From the NCBI GenBank assembly GCA_002317385.1, contig DCJH01000044.1, positions 46,295-110,294 of the forward strand: a stretch of DNA of 64,000 bases, written 5' to 3'. This stretch comes from Prevotella sp. UBA1705. GTDB lineage: Bacteria; Bacteroidota; Bacteroidia; Bacteroidales; Bacteroidaceae. Position 1 is the first letter of the stretch. Every line of letters starts with the position of its first letter. This document shows positions 15,667 to 23,553 of this stretch, in pieces. Under the pieces are notes generated by a model, which was not told the origin of the DNA, searched no databases, and saw nothing but the letters and a program-made list of their open reading frames with translations. A program made the translations under genes and the position numbers.

Positions 15667-15718
15667 AAAAAAAAAGACTTGCCCTAAGCGCGCTGTTCTA
15701 ATGGGAAGCGGGGCAAGT
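15667..15718 (-). terminator. Terminator of the primase operon
   Basis: ACTTGCCC (15677-15684) pairs with GGGCAAGT (15711-15718); on the - strand the stem is followed by a run of nine T. It lies 130 bases after the primase stop codon. Confidence 0.7.
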
Positions 15719-15763
15719 ATGTTGATGCAAAAGTAATGAATAATCGTTGTGAGACAAAATATT

Positions 15764-15820
15764 TTGTTCACTAACTTTCGCTGTTCCTAAATTTAAGAAC
15801 ACGTAGTATTTAGTGAACAA
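15764..15820. repeat. Nested inverted repeat behind the primase gene
   Basis: TTGTTCACTAA (15764-15774) and TTAGTGAACAA (15810-15820) are perfect 11-bp arms. Inside them is a second imperfect palindrome, GTTCCTAAATTTAAGAAC. It is located just beyond the primase stop codon and before the terminator. Confidence 0.5.
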
Positions 15821-15847
15821 TAATACCTCTAATATCTGATTATTTGT

Positions 15848-18800
15848 CTAAAATGGCAAATCTTGCTGCATGATAGCCGTCTCATCCGATTGCGTGGCAT
15901 CACTGTTTCCTTGTTCGTTCGTTTCCACAACCACTTCCGTTTCAAGGTCAAGACTGAACGCATCTTTCAGTTGTAGGTAATCAAAGCATAGCGCCTTGGG
16001 GCGATTGACCTTTACCTTGCGAACTTGTTCGCCATTGACCATTTCAAAAACATAATCCGGTTGTCCGTTCGGTGCGAGGATAGTGAAGCGGTCTTGTTTC
16101 AGTCCTAAGAACGAGGAATGGGATTTGAGGTAAGACATGATGGTGGACCAGTTGGAACGGTTGGCCGTTGGATTCATACTCCGACTGTTGAACAGTGAAG
16201 CCACTGCAGCAGTGTTCAGGTAGAGAATGGGACGTGCTTCCCGGAACTCCATATCTTCTTTGACAGAAAGAGGACGGAAAGAACGCAGATAACGGATGCG
16301 GTAGTGCGCTCCGTCGATGCAACGACCCGAAGTTTGAAAGCCCTGCAACATGCTCCAGAAGTCGGCCACTTCTGAACTTTCCTGTGCCAGCTCGTTTTGG
16401 TTTCGTACACCCTTGACGGCTGTCTCAAACAGTTCTGCATAGGTCAGTGGCACATCGAGTGCCGTCTCCAGCGTCCTGAAAGCAGCAAGTGGTATGACCC
16501 AGTTGCCAAAGATGCGGTCATGGATTTCCTCATGTTCCAGTTTGGTGGCCAGTTCACGTTTGGTGATGGCATAGATTTCAGCAAAGTTTTTCTCGAACAG
16601 TTCTCTGTGGTTGAGTATCTCTATGGTCAGGTGGGTCAGGCCGAGATTGCATAGTGATACCAACGCTTCGTAACTTTTCTTTTCTGTTTGGTTGAATGAG
16701 GTCTTGGAGAAAGCCAGGAAAAGGACACGTGTATAGAGTGCCATGTCCTGTGTGGGCTTGTCCTGACCGCACAAAACGACACCGGTACTGACGATAGTCT
16801 GTGCCGCCATGCCGTCCGTATTCGTGTTCTTCTTGGTCTGTCCGCCACCTCCCCAGAGTCCTTTCAAGTAGGCAATCTTACGGATGTCCAAATCGTTCTT
16901 GTACTCATCGAGCACCACAAGGGTATTAACGGCCTGTGAAATTCGGTCATTCATGGCTGGTACGGAGGTCACTCCGAGGTTGGGTGGGTCGATGCCGTGC
17001 AGGAAAAAGGCTTGCAGGGAAGTGCCCAATGTGGTCTTTCCTGTACCTTTTTCGCCAAAAAGATTCAGTATTGGGAAGTGACGGGTACGGTCAAATATCA
17101 CATCACGGAACAATGTGGCCAAGAGATAACAAAAGGCAATGCCGGCATTTTCTCCGAACACTTCCAGGAGTTTGCTGACATAATCATACAGCTTCACGCC
17201 GTTGCGGTTCTCGTGAATCATCAAACGTTCAAACTGGTAGATTTCCTGATTGTGCAGGTAGATTTTTGAGGTGGCAGGTATGTAAAAGGCCTTGTTGTCT
17301 GCATTTCGGACGATGCCCATCTCATTGACAGCCTTAAATATACCGTCTGAAAGGATGCCGTTACCGAAAGCGAAGAAATTCTCCATACCGTTCCATCCGA
17401 GCTTGCGGATGCGTTCGGCCGTGTCGGTCTTGGCATAGAGGTACTCCTTGACCTTGTTGAGCTTGTCTATCTTAGCCAACCATACATAGTTGCCCAGCGA
17501 ACCGACCTTTTGCTGGAAGTTGTTCAACGAGCATAACTCTGACTCCCGTAGTTCAATCACCCTGCACATATTGTGGGAGTTGCGCAGCCTGAATATCCTT
17601 GTGCCGTTGCTTTCGTCCTCGATGTGGAACAGCGGTTCCATGACGAAGTTGGAAATGCGTGACGGCTCGTCATCTTCATCCCCAATCGAGTAGTAGCAGT
17701 GCTCACGGACGAACAATCCGTACTGGCGCAGCAGTTCAGCCTCGCGTTGCTGTTCATTCATCGAAGTGCTGTTGCCGCTTTTGCGCCTTGCCTCGCCACG
17801 GGCTTGGGTCACGGCATCTTTCCATAGTCGTACCTTGCCATGGATTTTGGCAAGAGCCTCGATGCACTGGTCAAAGACAAGTTGGTCTTTCACATATCGA
17901 AGCAGATCGGCAACCTCACCCACGCATTTGCGTTCTTCCACCAGCGACCCGGCCACGAAGAAGCGTTTCTCTGCCAGCCAAACAATAAAGTGCTTTTCCG
18001 TCAGGCTGTTGTAGTCGTCCTTGGTATGGATATAACTGTCAGCATCATTTTTGACCGGCTTTGTCACTCGTCTATCATCGGGTAGGGTGTTTTCATCGTA
18101 TTCTTGTGTTTCATCCTTCAAAGTCTCTTGGGCGAATGGCAACTCTCTGACGGTAACGTGAAAACCTTTGCGAACGGCTGCAGCCCCGTTGTTCATCACC
18201 GCCAAAAAGCCCGGGCCGAAAGTATCGTCATCGGACACATCGCTGTCGGGTATGAAGCAGAGTGAGGACGTAAATCTTTTGAGTTGCTCCAATTGGTTGT
18301 CTGTCCATGCCGTGCCGAGCGAGGCCACAGTGTTCTCCATGCCGATAGATTGCAGGCGCAGCACATCAGGCGCACCTTCTACGATGATAAAGTAGACGGC
18401 ATGGCGTATGCGTGAAGCCCGATCAATGCCGAAGATGGTTTCTGCCTTGGCATAGACCCCACTTGTGGAGGAATTGATGTACTTGGGAGCTTTCTTGCTA
18501 TCACCGATGTATCGTGCTGTATAGGCTATCACCCGTCCCCACCTGTTACGTATCGGTATCATGATCCGTTGGCGGAACATGGCGTAGACACTGCCATCGT
18601 CACGATGTTTGAGCAAGCCCAATTCAAACAGTATATCTTCGGCAATGCCTGACTTCTGACAATATTCCATAAATGCCGTACCGTCTTTCGGCGCATAGCC
18701 GATACCGGCTTCTGCACAAAAATCTTCCGGCCAACGACCAAAAGCATAGTCACGTGCATTTTGGTTCTCGGTGTCAATGGGCAGCCTGAGACAATCGACA

Positions 18801-19174
18801 AAGAATTTTTGCACCTTATCCAGCACAATCATCAGCGATTCCTTGTGCTTGATCTTGGCAAGCTCTTCGTCGTTCCTTTCTTCCTCGATATAGTCGATTG
18901 CAATGTTCTGTTCCTTTGCAATCTGCTCTACGGCTTCGGAAAAACTAAGGTTGTCTTTCTCCATAACAAAGCCAATCCCATCACCACCTCTTCCACAGCC
19001 GAAGCAATGATAGAGATTCTTGGAGGGAGAGACAGAAAAAGAGGGTGTCCGCTCCGAATGAAACGGACAGCAACCCATCAAAGTATTACCACGCTTTGTA
19101 AGGTTGACGTATGGTTTTAGTACATCCTCAATCGAAACATCTCGAACACGTTGTATGGTTGTTTCGCTTATCAT
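15848..19174 (-). CDS. CHC2 zinc-finger primase fused to an ATPase/helicase-like domain
   Basis: 1108 residues from the ATG at 19174, which overlaps the upstream stop as ATGA; a start at 19198 is less likely. Residues 30-65 are a CHC2 primase zinc finger with Cys36, His39, Cys57 and Cys60. A DnaG-like Toprim region follows (YFIIVEGAPDVLRLQ, then FIPDSDVSDDD). A P-loop domain has Walker A GEKGTGKTT at ~706 and Walker B LVVLDEYKND at ~752. The protein could therefore prime and unwind DNA, as replication proteins of phages and ICEs do. With the HTH genes upstream it forms a leftward operon ending at the terminator at 15667-15718. The C-terminus is rich in acidic residues and Q. Confidence 0.82.
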   Translation of the reverse strand: MISETTIQRVRDVSIEDVLKPYVNLTKRGNTLMGCCPFHSERTPSFSVSPSKNLYHCFGCGRGGDGIGFVMEKDNLSFSEAVEQIAKEQNIAIDYIEEERNDEELAKIKHKESLMIVLDKVQKFFVDCLRLPIDTENQNARDYAFGRWPEDFCAEAGIGYAPKDGTAFMEYCQKSGIAEDILFELGLLKHRDDGSVYAMFRQRIMIPIRNRWGRVIAYTARYIGDSKKAPKYINSSTSGVYAKAETIFGIDRASRIRHAVYFIIVEGAPDVLRLQSIGMENTVASLGTAWTDNQLEQLKRFTSSLCFIPDSDVSDDDTFGPGFLAVMNNGAAAVRKGFHVTVRELPFAQETLKDETQEYDENTLPDDRRVTKPVKNDADSYIHTKDDYNSLTEKHFIVWLAEKRFFVAGSLVEERKCVGEVADLLRYVKDQLVFDQCIEALAKIHGKVRLWKDAVTQARGEARRKSGNSTSMNEQQREAELLRQYGLFVREHCYYSIGDEDDEPSRISNFVMEPLFHIEDESNGTRIFRLRNSHNMCRVIELRESELCSLNNFQQKVGSLGNYVWLAKIDKLNKVKEYLYAKTDTAERIRKLGWNGMENFFAFGNGILSDGIFKAVNEMGIVRNADNKAFYIPATSKIYLHNQEIYQFERLMIHENRNGVKLYDYVSKLLEVFGENAGIAFCYLLATLFRDVIFDRTRHFPILNLFGEKGTGKTTLGTSLQAFFLHGIDPPNLGVTSVPAMNDRISQAVNTLVVLDEYKNDLDIRKIAYLKGLWGGGGQTKKNTNTDGMAAQTIVSTGVVLCGQDKPTQDMALYTRVLFLAFSKTSFNQTEKKSYEALVSLCNLGLTHLTIEILNHRELFEKNFAEIYAITKRELATKLEHEEIHDRIFGNWVIPLAAFRTLETALDVPLTYAELFETAVKGVRNQNELAQESSEVADFWSMLQGFQTSGRCIDGAHYRIRYLRSFRPLSVKEDMEFREARPILYLNTAAVASLFNSRSMNPTANRSNWSTIMSYLKSHSSFLGLKQDRFTILAPNGQPDYVFEMVNGEQVRKVKVNRPKALCFDYLQLKDAFSLDLETEVVVETNEQGNSDATQSDETAIMQQDLPF

Positions 19175-19374
19175 AGTGTGGCAAGTAAAAGCCAGCAATC
19201 TATGATGGATTTGCCGGAGTATTTCGGACGATAGACATTGCCGGGGTTGGTGGGACGGATAAGTCCCTGCATACGATACCTACGAAGGGTCTTGTAGCAT
19301 ATACCCAGTTCGGCACACGCTCTCTTTGCAGAAAAGATTCCTTTGGGATTACATTTCGGTATGTATTCTGTCAT
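19171..19374 (-). CDS. HTH (excisionase-like) protein
   Basis: 67 residues. GIFSAKRACAELGICYKTLR is a MerR/excisionase-type helix-turn-helix, followed by the wing RRYRMQGLIRPTNPGN. Its stop overlaps the primase start by 4 bases, so the two are co-translated. Likely a small DNA-binding factor for excision or for control of the operon. Confidence 0.72.
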   Translation of the reverse strand: MTEYIPKCNPKGIFSAKRACAELGICYKTLRRYRMQGLIRPTNPGNVYRPKYSGKSIIDCWLLLATL

Positions 19375-19444
19375 TAAATTGCACTTTGTATAAAGGTTAA
19401 GACATTAAAAATATATCACCCGATAATAGTTTACATTCAACCAA

Positions 19445-19780
19445 CTATCGTTTGTCTTCTGAAGAGGGTGGGGAGGGCTTAATATGACGCTCAACTGATA
19501 TGATTTCATCAGTATCTGCGTACTCATTAGAAGTGCGTTGTAACATACGCAAATCAGCTGTCCTGTATTCGACTTTACCTGGACGGATAAACACTTCAAC
19601 AGCCCCCGTTTTTCTCCATCGCTCCACGTTACGTCTACCAAATAGTTTGTAGGCTTTACGTTGACTGATGTACTCGGGATCATCTTTGTCGGATTTCAAA
19701 AATCTGACAATTTTAGCAGCTAAATCTTTGAGAAAGACTTCATAAGGAATAAGATGGTCTGAAAATTGAAGAAAATTCAT
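19445..19780 (-). CDS. Putative DNA-binding ICE protein
   Basis: 111 residues. The segment EYISQRKAYKLFGRRNVERW followed by RPGKVEYRTADLRMLQ looks like a winged HTH of the kind found in many Bacteroidota phage and ICE proteins. The N-terminus is helical; the C-terminus is disordered (KPSPPSSEDKR). It lies upstream of the excisionase-like gene, probably in the same operon. No named family recognised. Confidence 0.6.
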   Translation of the reverse strand: MNFLQFSDHLIPYEVFLKDLAAKIVRFLKSDKDDPEYISQRKAYKLFGRRNVERWRKTGAVEVFIRPGKVEYRTADLRMLQRTSNEYADTDEIISVERHIKPSPPSSEDKR

Positions 19781-19791
19781 GCTGGTGAAGG

Positions 19792-19983
19792 TTAAGATAT
19801 TCGCGTAACCGTAATGATTTGCTCAGACCGATTGGTCCGTGTTACGTACTGGCGATTATGTATCGCACCAAGTTCAGAGGCTTGTGTTCTCACACTCTTC
19901 ATTCTGGCAATCGGAAAGGATATGGATTCTCCAACACCCAGACCAACGAGTAACGGTCTGATTTTTTCTGTAATTTCTTCCAT
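19792..19983 (-). CDS. Small ICE protein, unknown function
   Basis: 63 residues. The pattern IRPLLVGLGVGESISFPIARM, then ASELGAIHNRQYVTRTNRSE reads like a small DNA-binding beta-hairpin protein common in Bacteroidota elements. First gene of the leftward primase operon and divergent from the XRE-type regulator at 20129. Function unknown. Confidence 0.6.
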   Translation of the reverse strand: MEEITEKIRPLLVGLGVGESISFPIARMKSVRTQASELGAIHNRQYVTRTNRSEQIITVTRIS

Positions 19984-20011
19984 AATATTTGGATGTTTAA
20001 TGATTAATGTT

Positions 20012-20019
20012 TAACTTTG
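20012..20019 (+). promoter_or_regulatory. Predicted -7 box of the XRE-type regulator
   Basis: TAACTTTG fits TAnnTTTG. It lies 110 bases before the ATG at 20129. A weaker reverse-strand match (TTACTTTG, 20047-20054) may serve the divergent operon. Confidence 0.4.
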
Positions 20020-20128
20020 CAACATTATTGCAGTTTTGAATAAGTGCAAAGTAACATAATATGGTTTGAATTACCAAATAAATGTTTGAATAATTTCGGT
20101 TTAATGTTTATTTTACCACGATTATAAT

Positions 20129-20584
20129 ATGGAGATAGAATTAAAGCAGGTACATATAGGGCAGGCTATTGATGTACGTAGAAAAGAGCTTGGTCTTACC
20201 AAAACGGAATTTGGTAAGCGGATTGATGTACCGCAACAGCACGTCAATCGAATACTGGAACGAGAGACAATCGAGACCTCTCGACTTGTAAAGATCTCAA
20301 ATGCACTTGACTTTAATTTTTTTGCATTGTACTGCCAAATAAAACCGTCAATATCCGGTGTGTTGGCTGCTATCTCATTAGGCGGTAATGCCAATAATCA
20401 AATTGGTGATGCTGCCCTTGCAGCACAAGTTATTGAAACGCAACATAGCATTGAAACATATAAGGCGGCTAATGAAGCTCTGAAAGAACAGATTGAATTG
20501 CTTAAAGAGCAAATTAGTCGTTTGGATGAAAATCTCAAAGATAAAAGCGCAATCATAGAACTGTTAAAAGAAAGGAGGCAATAA
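20129..20584 (+). CDS. XRE-family HTH regulator with C-terminal coiled coil
   Basis: 151 residues. Residues ~8-60 are a Cro/C1-type HTH (QAIDVRRKELGLTKTEFGKR, then VPQQHVNRILER). A hydrophobic middle (SGVLAAISLGG) follows, and residues ~105-150 form a heptad-patterned coiled coil (EQIELLKEQISRLDENL). It is divergent from the primase operon and is the last ICE gene before the repeat array, so it is a good candidate for the switch regulator of this end of the element. Confidence 0.78.
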   Translation: MEIELKQVHIGQAIDVRRKELGLTKTEFGKRIDVPQQHVNRILERETIETSRLVKISNALDFNFFALYCQIKPSISGVLAAISLGGNANNQIGDAALAAQVIETQHSIETYKAANEALKEQIELLKEQISRLDENLKDKSAIIELLKERRQ

Positions 20585-20656
20585 ATACAAGTATAAACAA
20601 ACTATAAGCTCAGTCCGCTATGTGCAGCAGCTGTAACTATGGTTTTTTTATTCTAT

Positions 20657-20985
20657 CACATACATATTACGTACACTGTTTATATAACACATTGATAATC
20701 AATAGTGAATTACAGCAGCGCGGGCAGCAGTAGAGGAATAAATGATAATTACCTCAACGTGCGCAACGCAAAAGTAATCACATACCAATCACGTACAAAA
20801 CATTTGTACTACATTGATTATCAAGTGTAAATGGCAGTGGCGCAAGCAGCAATCGAGAAATAATCACTCGAAATCACTCATTTACATAGATTTATTGCAA
20901 AACACATACAAAACACGTACAAATGGCGTGTAACATGTTGATAATCAAATGTGAATGACCGTGGCACAGGCAGCAGTGGAAGAGT
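20657..20985. repeat. Three ~123-bp direct repeats at the ICE end
   Basis: Units start at 20657, 20779 and 20903. Each has CACATAC, then ACGTAC 12 bases on, then the palindrome TTGATWATCAA at offset 35, and a GGCAGCAG-like box (divergent in unit 2) at offset ~64, with the internal spacing kept exactly. A weaker match (GAGGAATAA type) follows each. No gene lies here. They may be integrase arm sites, a partition or replication site, or operators for the adjacent XRE protein. The ICE/chromosome junction should lie in or just after this array. Confidence 0.7.
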
Positions 20986-21020
20986 AAGCACAAGCTGCAC
21001 TTTCAAGCAAGTTGATATCA

Positions 21021-21058
21021 GGAGCAAGTCGCCAAGTGGTGACTTGCTCCTTTTCTTT
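21021..21058 (+). terminator. Strong terminator hairpin between ICE end and chromosome
   Basis: GGAGCAAGTC (21021-21030) and GACTTGCTCC (21041-21050) pair perfectly, followed by TTTTCTTTT. No gene ends directly before it; it may end a transcript crossing the ICE boundary or a short unseen RNA. Confidence 0.65.
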
Positions 21059-21162
21059 TGGAAATCCGGACGTTTTCGACGGGTGATGATGCTAATCTGC
21101 TTATTTTCTATGATTTATCTAAAAATAATGGGATAAAAAGCGTTTCCATTAAAAACTTTTCG

Positions 21163-21170
21163 TATATTTG
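21163..21170 (+). promoter_or_regulatory. Predicted -7 box before the MEMO1-AMMECR1 fusion gene
   Basis: TATATTTG fits TAnnTTTG and stands 100 bases before the ATG, leaving a leader of about 90 bases. Confidence 0.5.
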
Positions 21171-21190
21171 GCCGTGGCTATATTCAGGTC

Positions 21191-21230
21191 GGCGGAGCAT
21201 GACCACTTTAGGGTCATGCCAAGAGCCGTA
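21191..21230 (+). promoter_or_regulatory. Leader stem-loop before the MEMO1-AMMECR1 fusion gene
   Basis: GCATGACC (21197-21204) pairs with GGTCATGC (21212-21219) across a 7-base loop, flanked by GGC/GCC. It lies in the predicted 5' leader. It matches no riboswitch I recognise, and there is no T-run. Confidence 0.35.
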
Positions 21231-21270
21231 GGCCGTAACGTTGATGTCTTTAAATCTGTAGAAAAATACT

Positions 21271-22665
21271 ATGAAAGGAAAACTTAGAAAACCTGCCGTA
21301 GCAGGACAATTTTACGCGGATAACCGAGCCGAATTGCGGGCGGAGATCAAGGATTTCTTCGTGGCCTGCGATAAAGTGGCTGTAGAGGGCAACCCCAGAG
21401 CGGTGATAGTGCCCCATGCCGGTTATGTGTTCAGTGGTAGAATGGCTGCCTCTGCCTATGCTTGTGTGCCCCCCCATGCCCAGTACGACCACATTTTCCT
21501 GTTGGGTCCAAGCCATCAGGTTTTTCTCGACAAGATTTCGGTGGGGGCTGGCTACAACCTGTATGAAACGCCCTTAGGGCCCGTGGAGGTCGACATGGAA
21601 CTGTGCCAGCAACTCATCGACTCCGACGAGGTATTCACATTCGACGAGCAAGCTCACGAGAAAGAGCATTGCTTAGAGGTACAGTTGCCGTTCCTGCAGG
21701 TCAGGTTGGAGCATCTTCCTAAGATTGTGCCACTGGTGATTGCCACGCAGGACACAGAGAAGCTGCGTCGGGCAGCACAGGCTCTGCTCCCCTATTTTAC
21801 TCCGCGCAACCTCTTTGTGATAAGCAGCGACTTCTCCCATTACCCTGTCTATTCGGTGGCCAACCGCATAGATGGACTCACCGGAGAGGCCATCATGACT
21901 GGAAAGGCCGACAATTTCCTCGACGCCATACGCCAGATGGGCCACTTGGACATCGAGGCGCTGGGCACCTGTGCCTGTGGTGCTGCTGCCATCGCTATCC
22001 TCTTGATGATGACCGAACGGCAAAAGAATATCACCATCCACCACATCGGCTATTGCAACTCGGGCGATTCACCTTACGGAAGCAAGCGTCAGGTGGTGGG
22101 ATACCACTCGTTTGTATTCGCCGAAAAACCACACTTTAGCTTGACCGATGAGGAGAAAGCCGAACTGAAGAAGATAGCCCGCGGGGCAATCAATGAGGTT
22201 TTCACGGGTCGTAACTACCATTCCCAACAGCTTTCTCCCACGCTTCTGCAGCGTTGCGGTGCCTTTGTCACCCTCCACAAGGAGGGCAAGCTGCGCGGAT
22301 GTATAGGCCATATCGGCGAAGACATGCCGCTCTACCAGGTTGTTAAGGAGATGGCGCATGCGGCTGCATTCGAGGATCCGCGCTTCCTTCCGCTCGATGA
22401 GCAGGAGATGGAGCAGATAGACCTTGAGATTTCGGTGCTCACGCCCATGCAACGGATAGGGAGTATAGATGAGTTTGAGCTGGGACGCCACGGCATCTTC
22501 ATTCGCAAGGGGCATCGCACGGGCACCTATCTGCCTCAGGTGGCGCAGGAAGTGAGCTGGACCAAGGAGGAGTTTTTGAGTCATTGCGCACAGGATAAGG
22601 CTGGCATTGGCTGGGACGGATGGCGCGATGCCGAGCTTTACACCTACGAAGCCATAGTTTTCTGA
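21271..22665 (+). CDS. MEMO1-AMMECR1 fusion (AmmeMemoRadiSam system proteins B and A)
   Basis: 464 residues. The N-terminal ~275 residues are a MEMO1-like domain (IVPHAGYVFSG, LLGPSHQ, SSDFSHY, GTCACG), related to dioxygenases. The C-terminal ~185 residues are an AMMECR1 domain (GAFVTLHKEGKLRGCIGHIG, DLEISVLTP). The two are often separate genes; here they are joined. The radical SAM partner follows with a 1-base overlap. The three-part AmmeMemoRadiSam set is conserved in many bacteria and archaea, but its reaction is unknown. Not part of the ICE: it begins the conserved chromosomal stretch. Confidence 0.9.
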   Translation: MKGKLRKPAVAGQFYADNRAELRAEIKDFFVACDKVAVEGNPRAVIVPHAGYVFSGRMAASAYACVPPHAQYDHIFLLGPSHQVFLDKISVGAGYNLYETPLGPVEVDMELCQQLIDSDEVFTFDEQAHEKEHCLEVQLPFLQVRLEHLPKIVPLVIATQDTEKLRRAAQALLPYFTPRNLFVISSDFSHYPVYSVANRIDGLTGEAIMTGKADNFLDAIRQMGHLDIEALGTCACGAAAIAILLMMTERQKNITIHHIGYCNSGDSPYGSKRQVVGYHSFVFAEKPHFSLTDEEKAELKKIARGAINEVFTGRNYHSQQLSPTLLQRCGAFVTLHKEGKLRGCIGHIGEDMPLYQVVKEMAHAAAFEDPRFLPLDEQEMEQIDLEISVLTPMQRIGSIDEFELGRHGIFIRKGHRTGTYLPQVAQEVSWTKEEFLSHCAQDKAGIGWDGWRDAELYTYEAIVF

Positions 22666-23531
22666 TGAAGGAATGCCGCTATTACACTCCGCTTCCAGAT
22701 GGTTGCACCCGTTGCGATCTGTGTCCGCACGGCTGTGTTCTGCAGTCGGGACAGCGGGGAATATGCGGCAGCAGGCGCAACGTAGAGGGCCGACTCATGT
22801 CTGATGTCTATGGTCAGCCCTGCGCGTTGGCCGATGATCCTATCGAGAAGAAGCCGCTCTACAAGTTTCATCCGGGCACGCGGTGTCTGTCGTTGAGCTG
22901 TACGGGCTGCAACCTGCGGTGCCTGAACTGTCAGAATCACGACATATCCCAGGTCCTTCCCGATGCTGTTGAGAGTTACTCACTTACTCCAGAGGCCATC
23001 GTGGGCATAGCGGAGCGGCGACGATTACCCGGCATTGCCTATACCTACACAGAGCCGCTCACCTATTATGAATATATCTTCGACATCTCCCGTCTGGCTC
23101 ATGAGCATGGCCTTTGGAACATTCTGGTGTCGGCTGGCTATATTAATCCTGAGCCGCTGAAGGCCTTGACACCATGGCTCGACGCAGCCAACATCGACCT
23201 GAAAGCTTTTTCAGACGACATCTATAAGAGGGTAAACGGTGCCCGATTGCAACCCGTGCTCGACACGTTGCTTACGCTTCATGAGGCAGGCGTACACTTG
23301 GAGATTACCAATCTGCTCATTCCCGAGGTGAACGACAATAGGGATATGATTCGCTCCATGTGCCAATGGCTGCGACAAAATAATCTGACTGATTGTCCGT
23401 TACATTTCAGTCGTTTCTTCCCGCAATACAAAATGCAGGACTCCTACCCCACTCCCATCGAGACATTGCATACTGCCCGGCGCATCGCCGAGGAGGAAGG
23501 CATCAGGAGTGTGTATCTCGGGAATGTGTGA
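22665..23531 (+). CDS. AmmeMemoRadiSam system radical SAM enzyme
   Basis: 288 residues from the ATG at 22665, which overlaps the upstream TGA by one base. The radical SAM cluster motif is CNLRCLNC (within LSCTGCNLRCLNCQN). A cysteine-rich N-terminus (CTRCDLCPHGC) may bind another metal site. The segment TYTEPLTYYEY and the PflA-like tail (HFSRFFPQYKM) fit the PflA-related family of AmmeMemoRadiSam enzymes. Cytosolic; substrate unknown. Confidence 0.9.
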   Translation: MKECRYYTPLPDGCTRCDLCPHGCVLQSGQRGICGSRRNVEGRLMSDVYGQPCALADDPIEKKPLYKFHPGTRCLSLSCTGCNLRCLNCQNHDISQVLPDAVESYSLTPEAIVGIAERRRLPGIAYTYTEPLTYYEYIFDISRLAHEHGLWNILVSAGYINPEPLKALTPWLDAANIDLKAFSDDIYKRVNGARLQPVLDTLLTLHEAGVHLEITNLLIPEVNDNRDMIRSMCQWLRQNNLTDCPLHFSRFFPQYKMQDSYPTPIETLHTARRIAEEEGIRSVYLGNV

Positions 23532-23553
23532 AGCATATATATAATAATGTAGG

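Noticed and set aside
15511..15771. 86-codon - strand ORF
   Set aside because: AT-rich, crosses the primase terminator and has no recognisable protein pattern.
20768..20777. GCAAAAGTAA as the ICE attachment core
   Set aside because: It fits a CTnDOT-like core only loosely, the same word occurs at 15726-15735, and similar strings occur at most promoters here. Kept only as a candidate in the junction finding.
20951..21136. 61-codon + strand ORF
   Set aside because: Runs through the third repeat unit and the strong terminator; no protein features.
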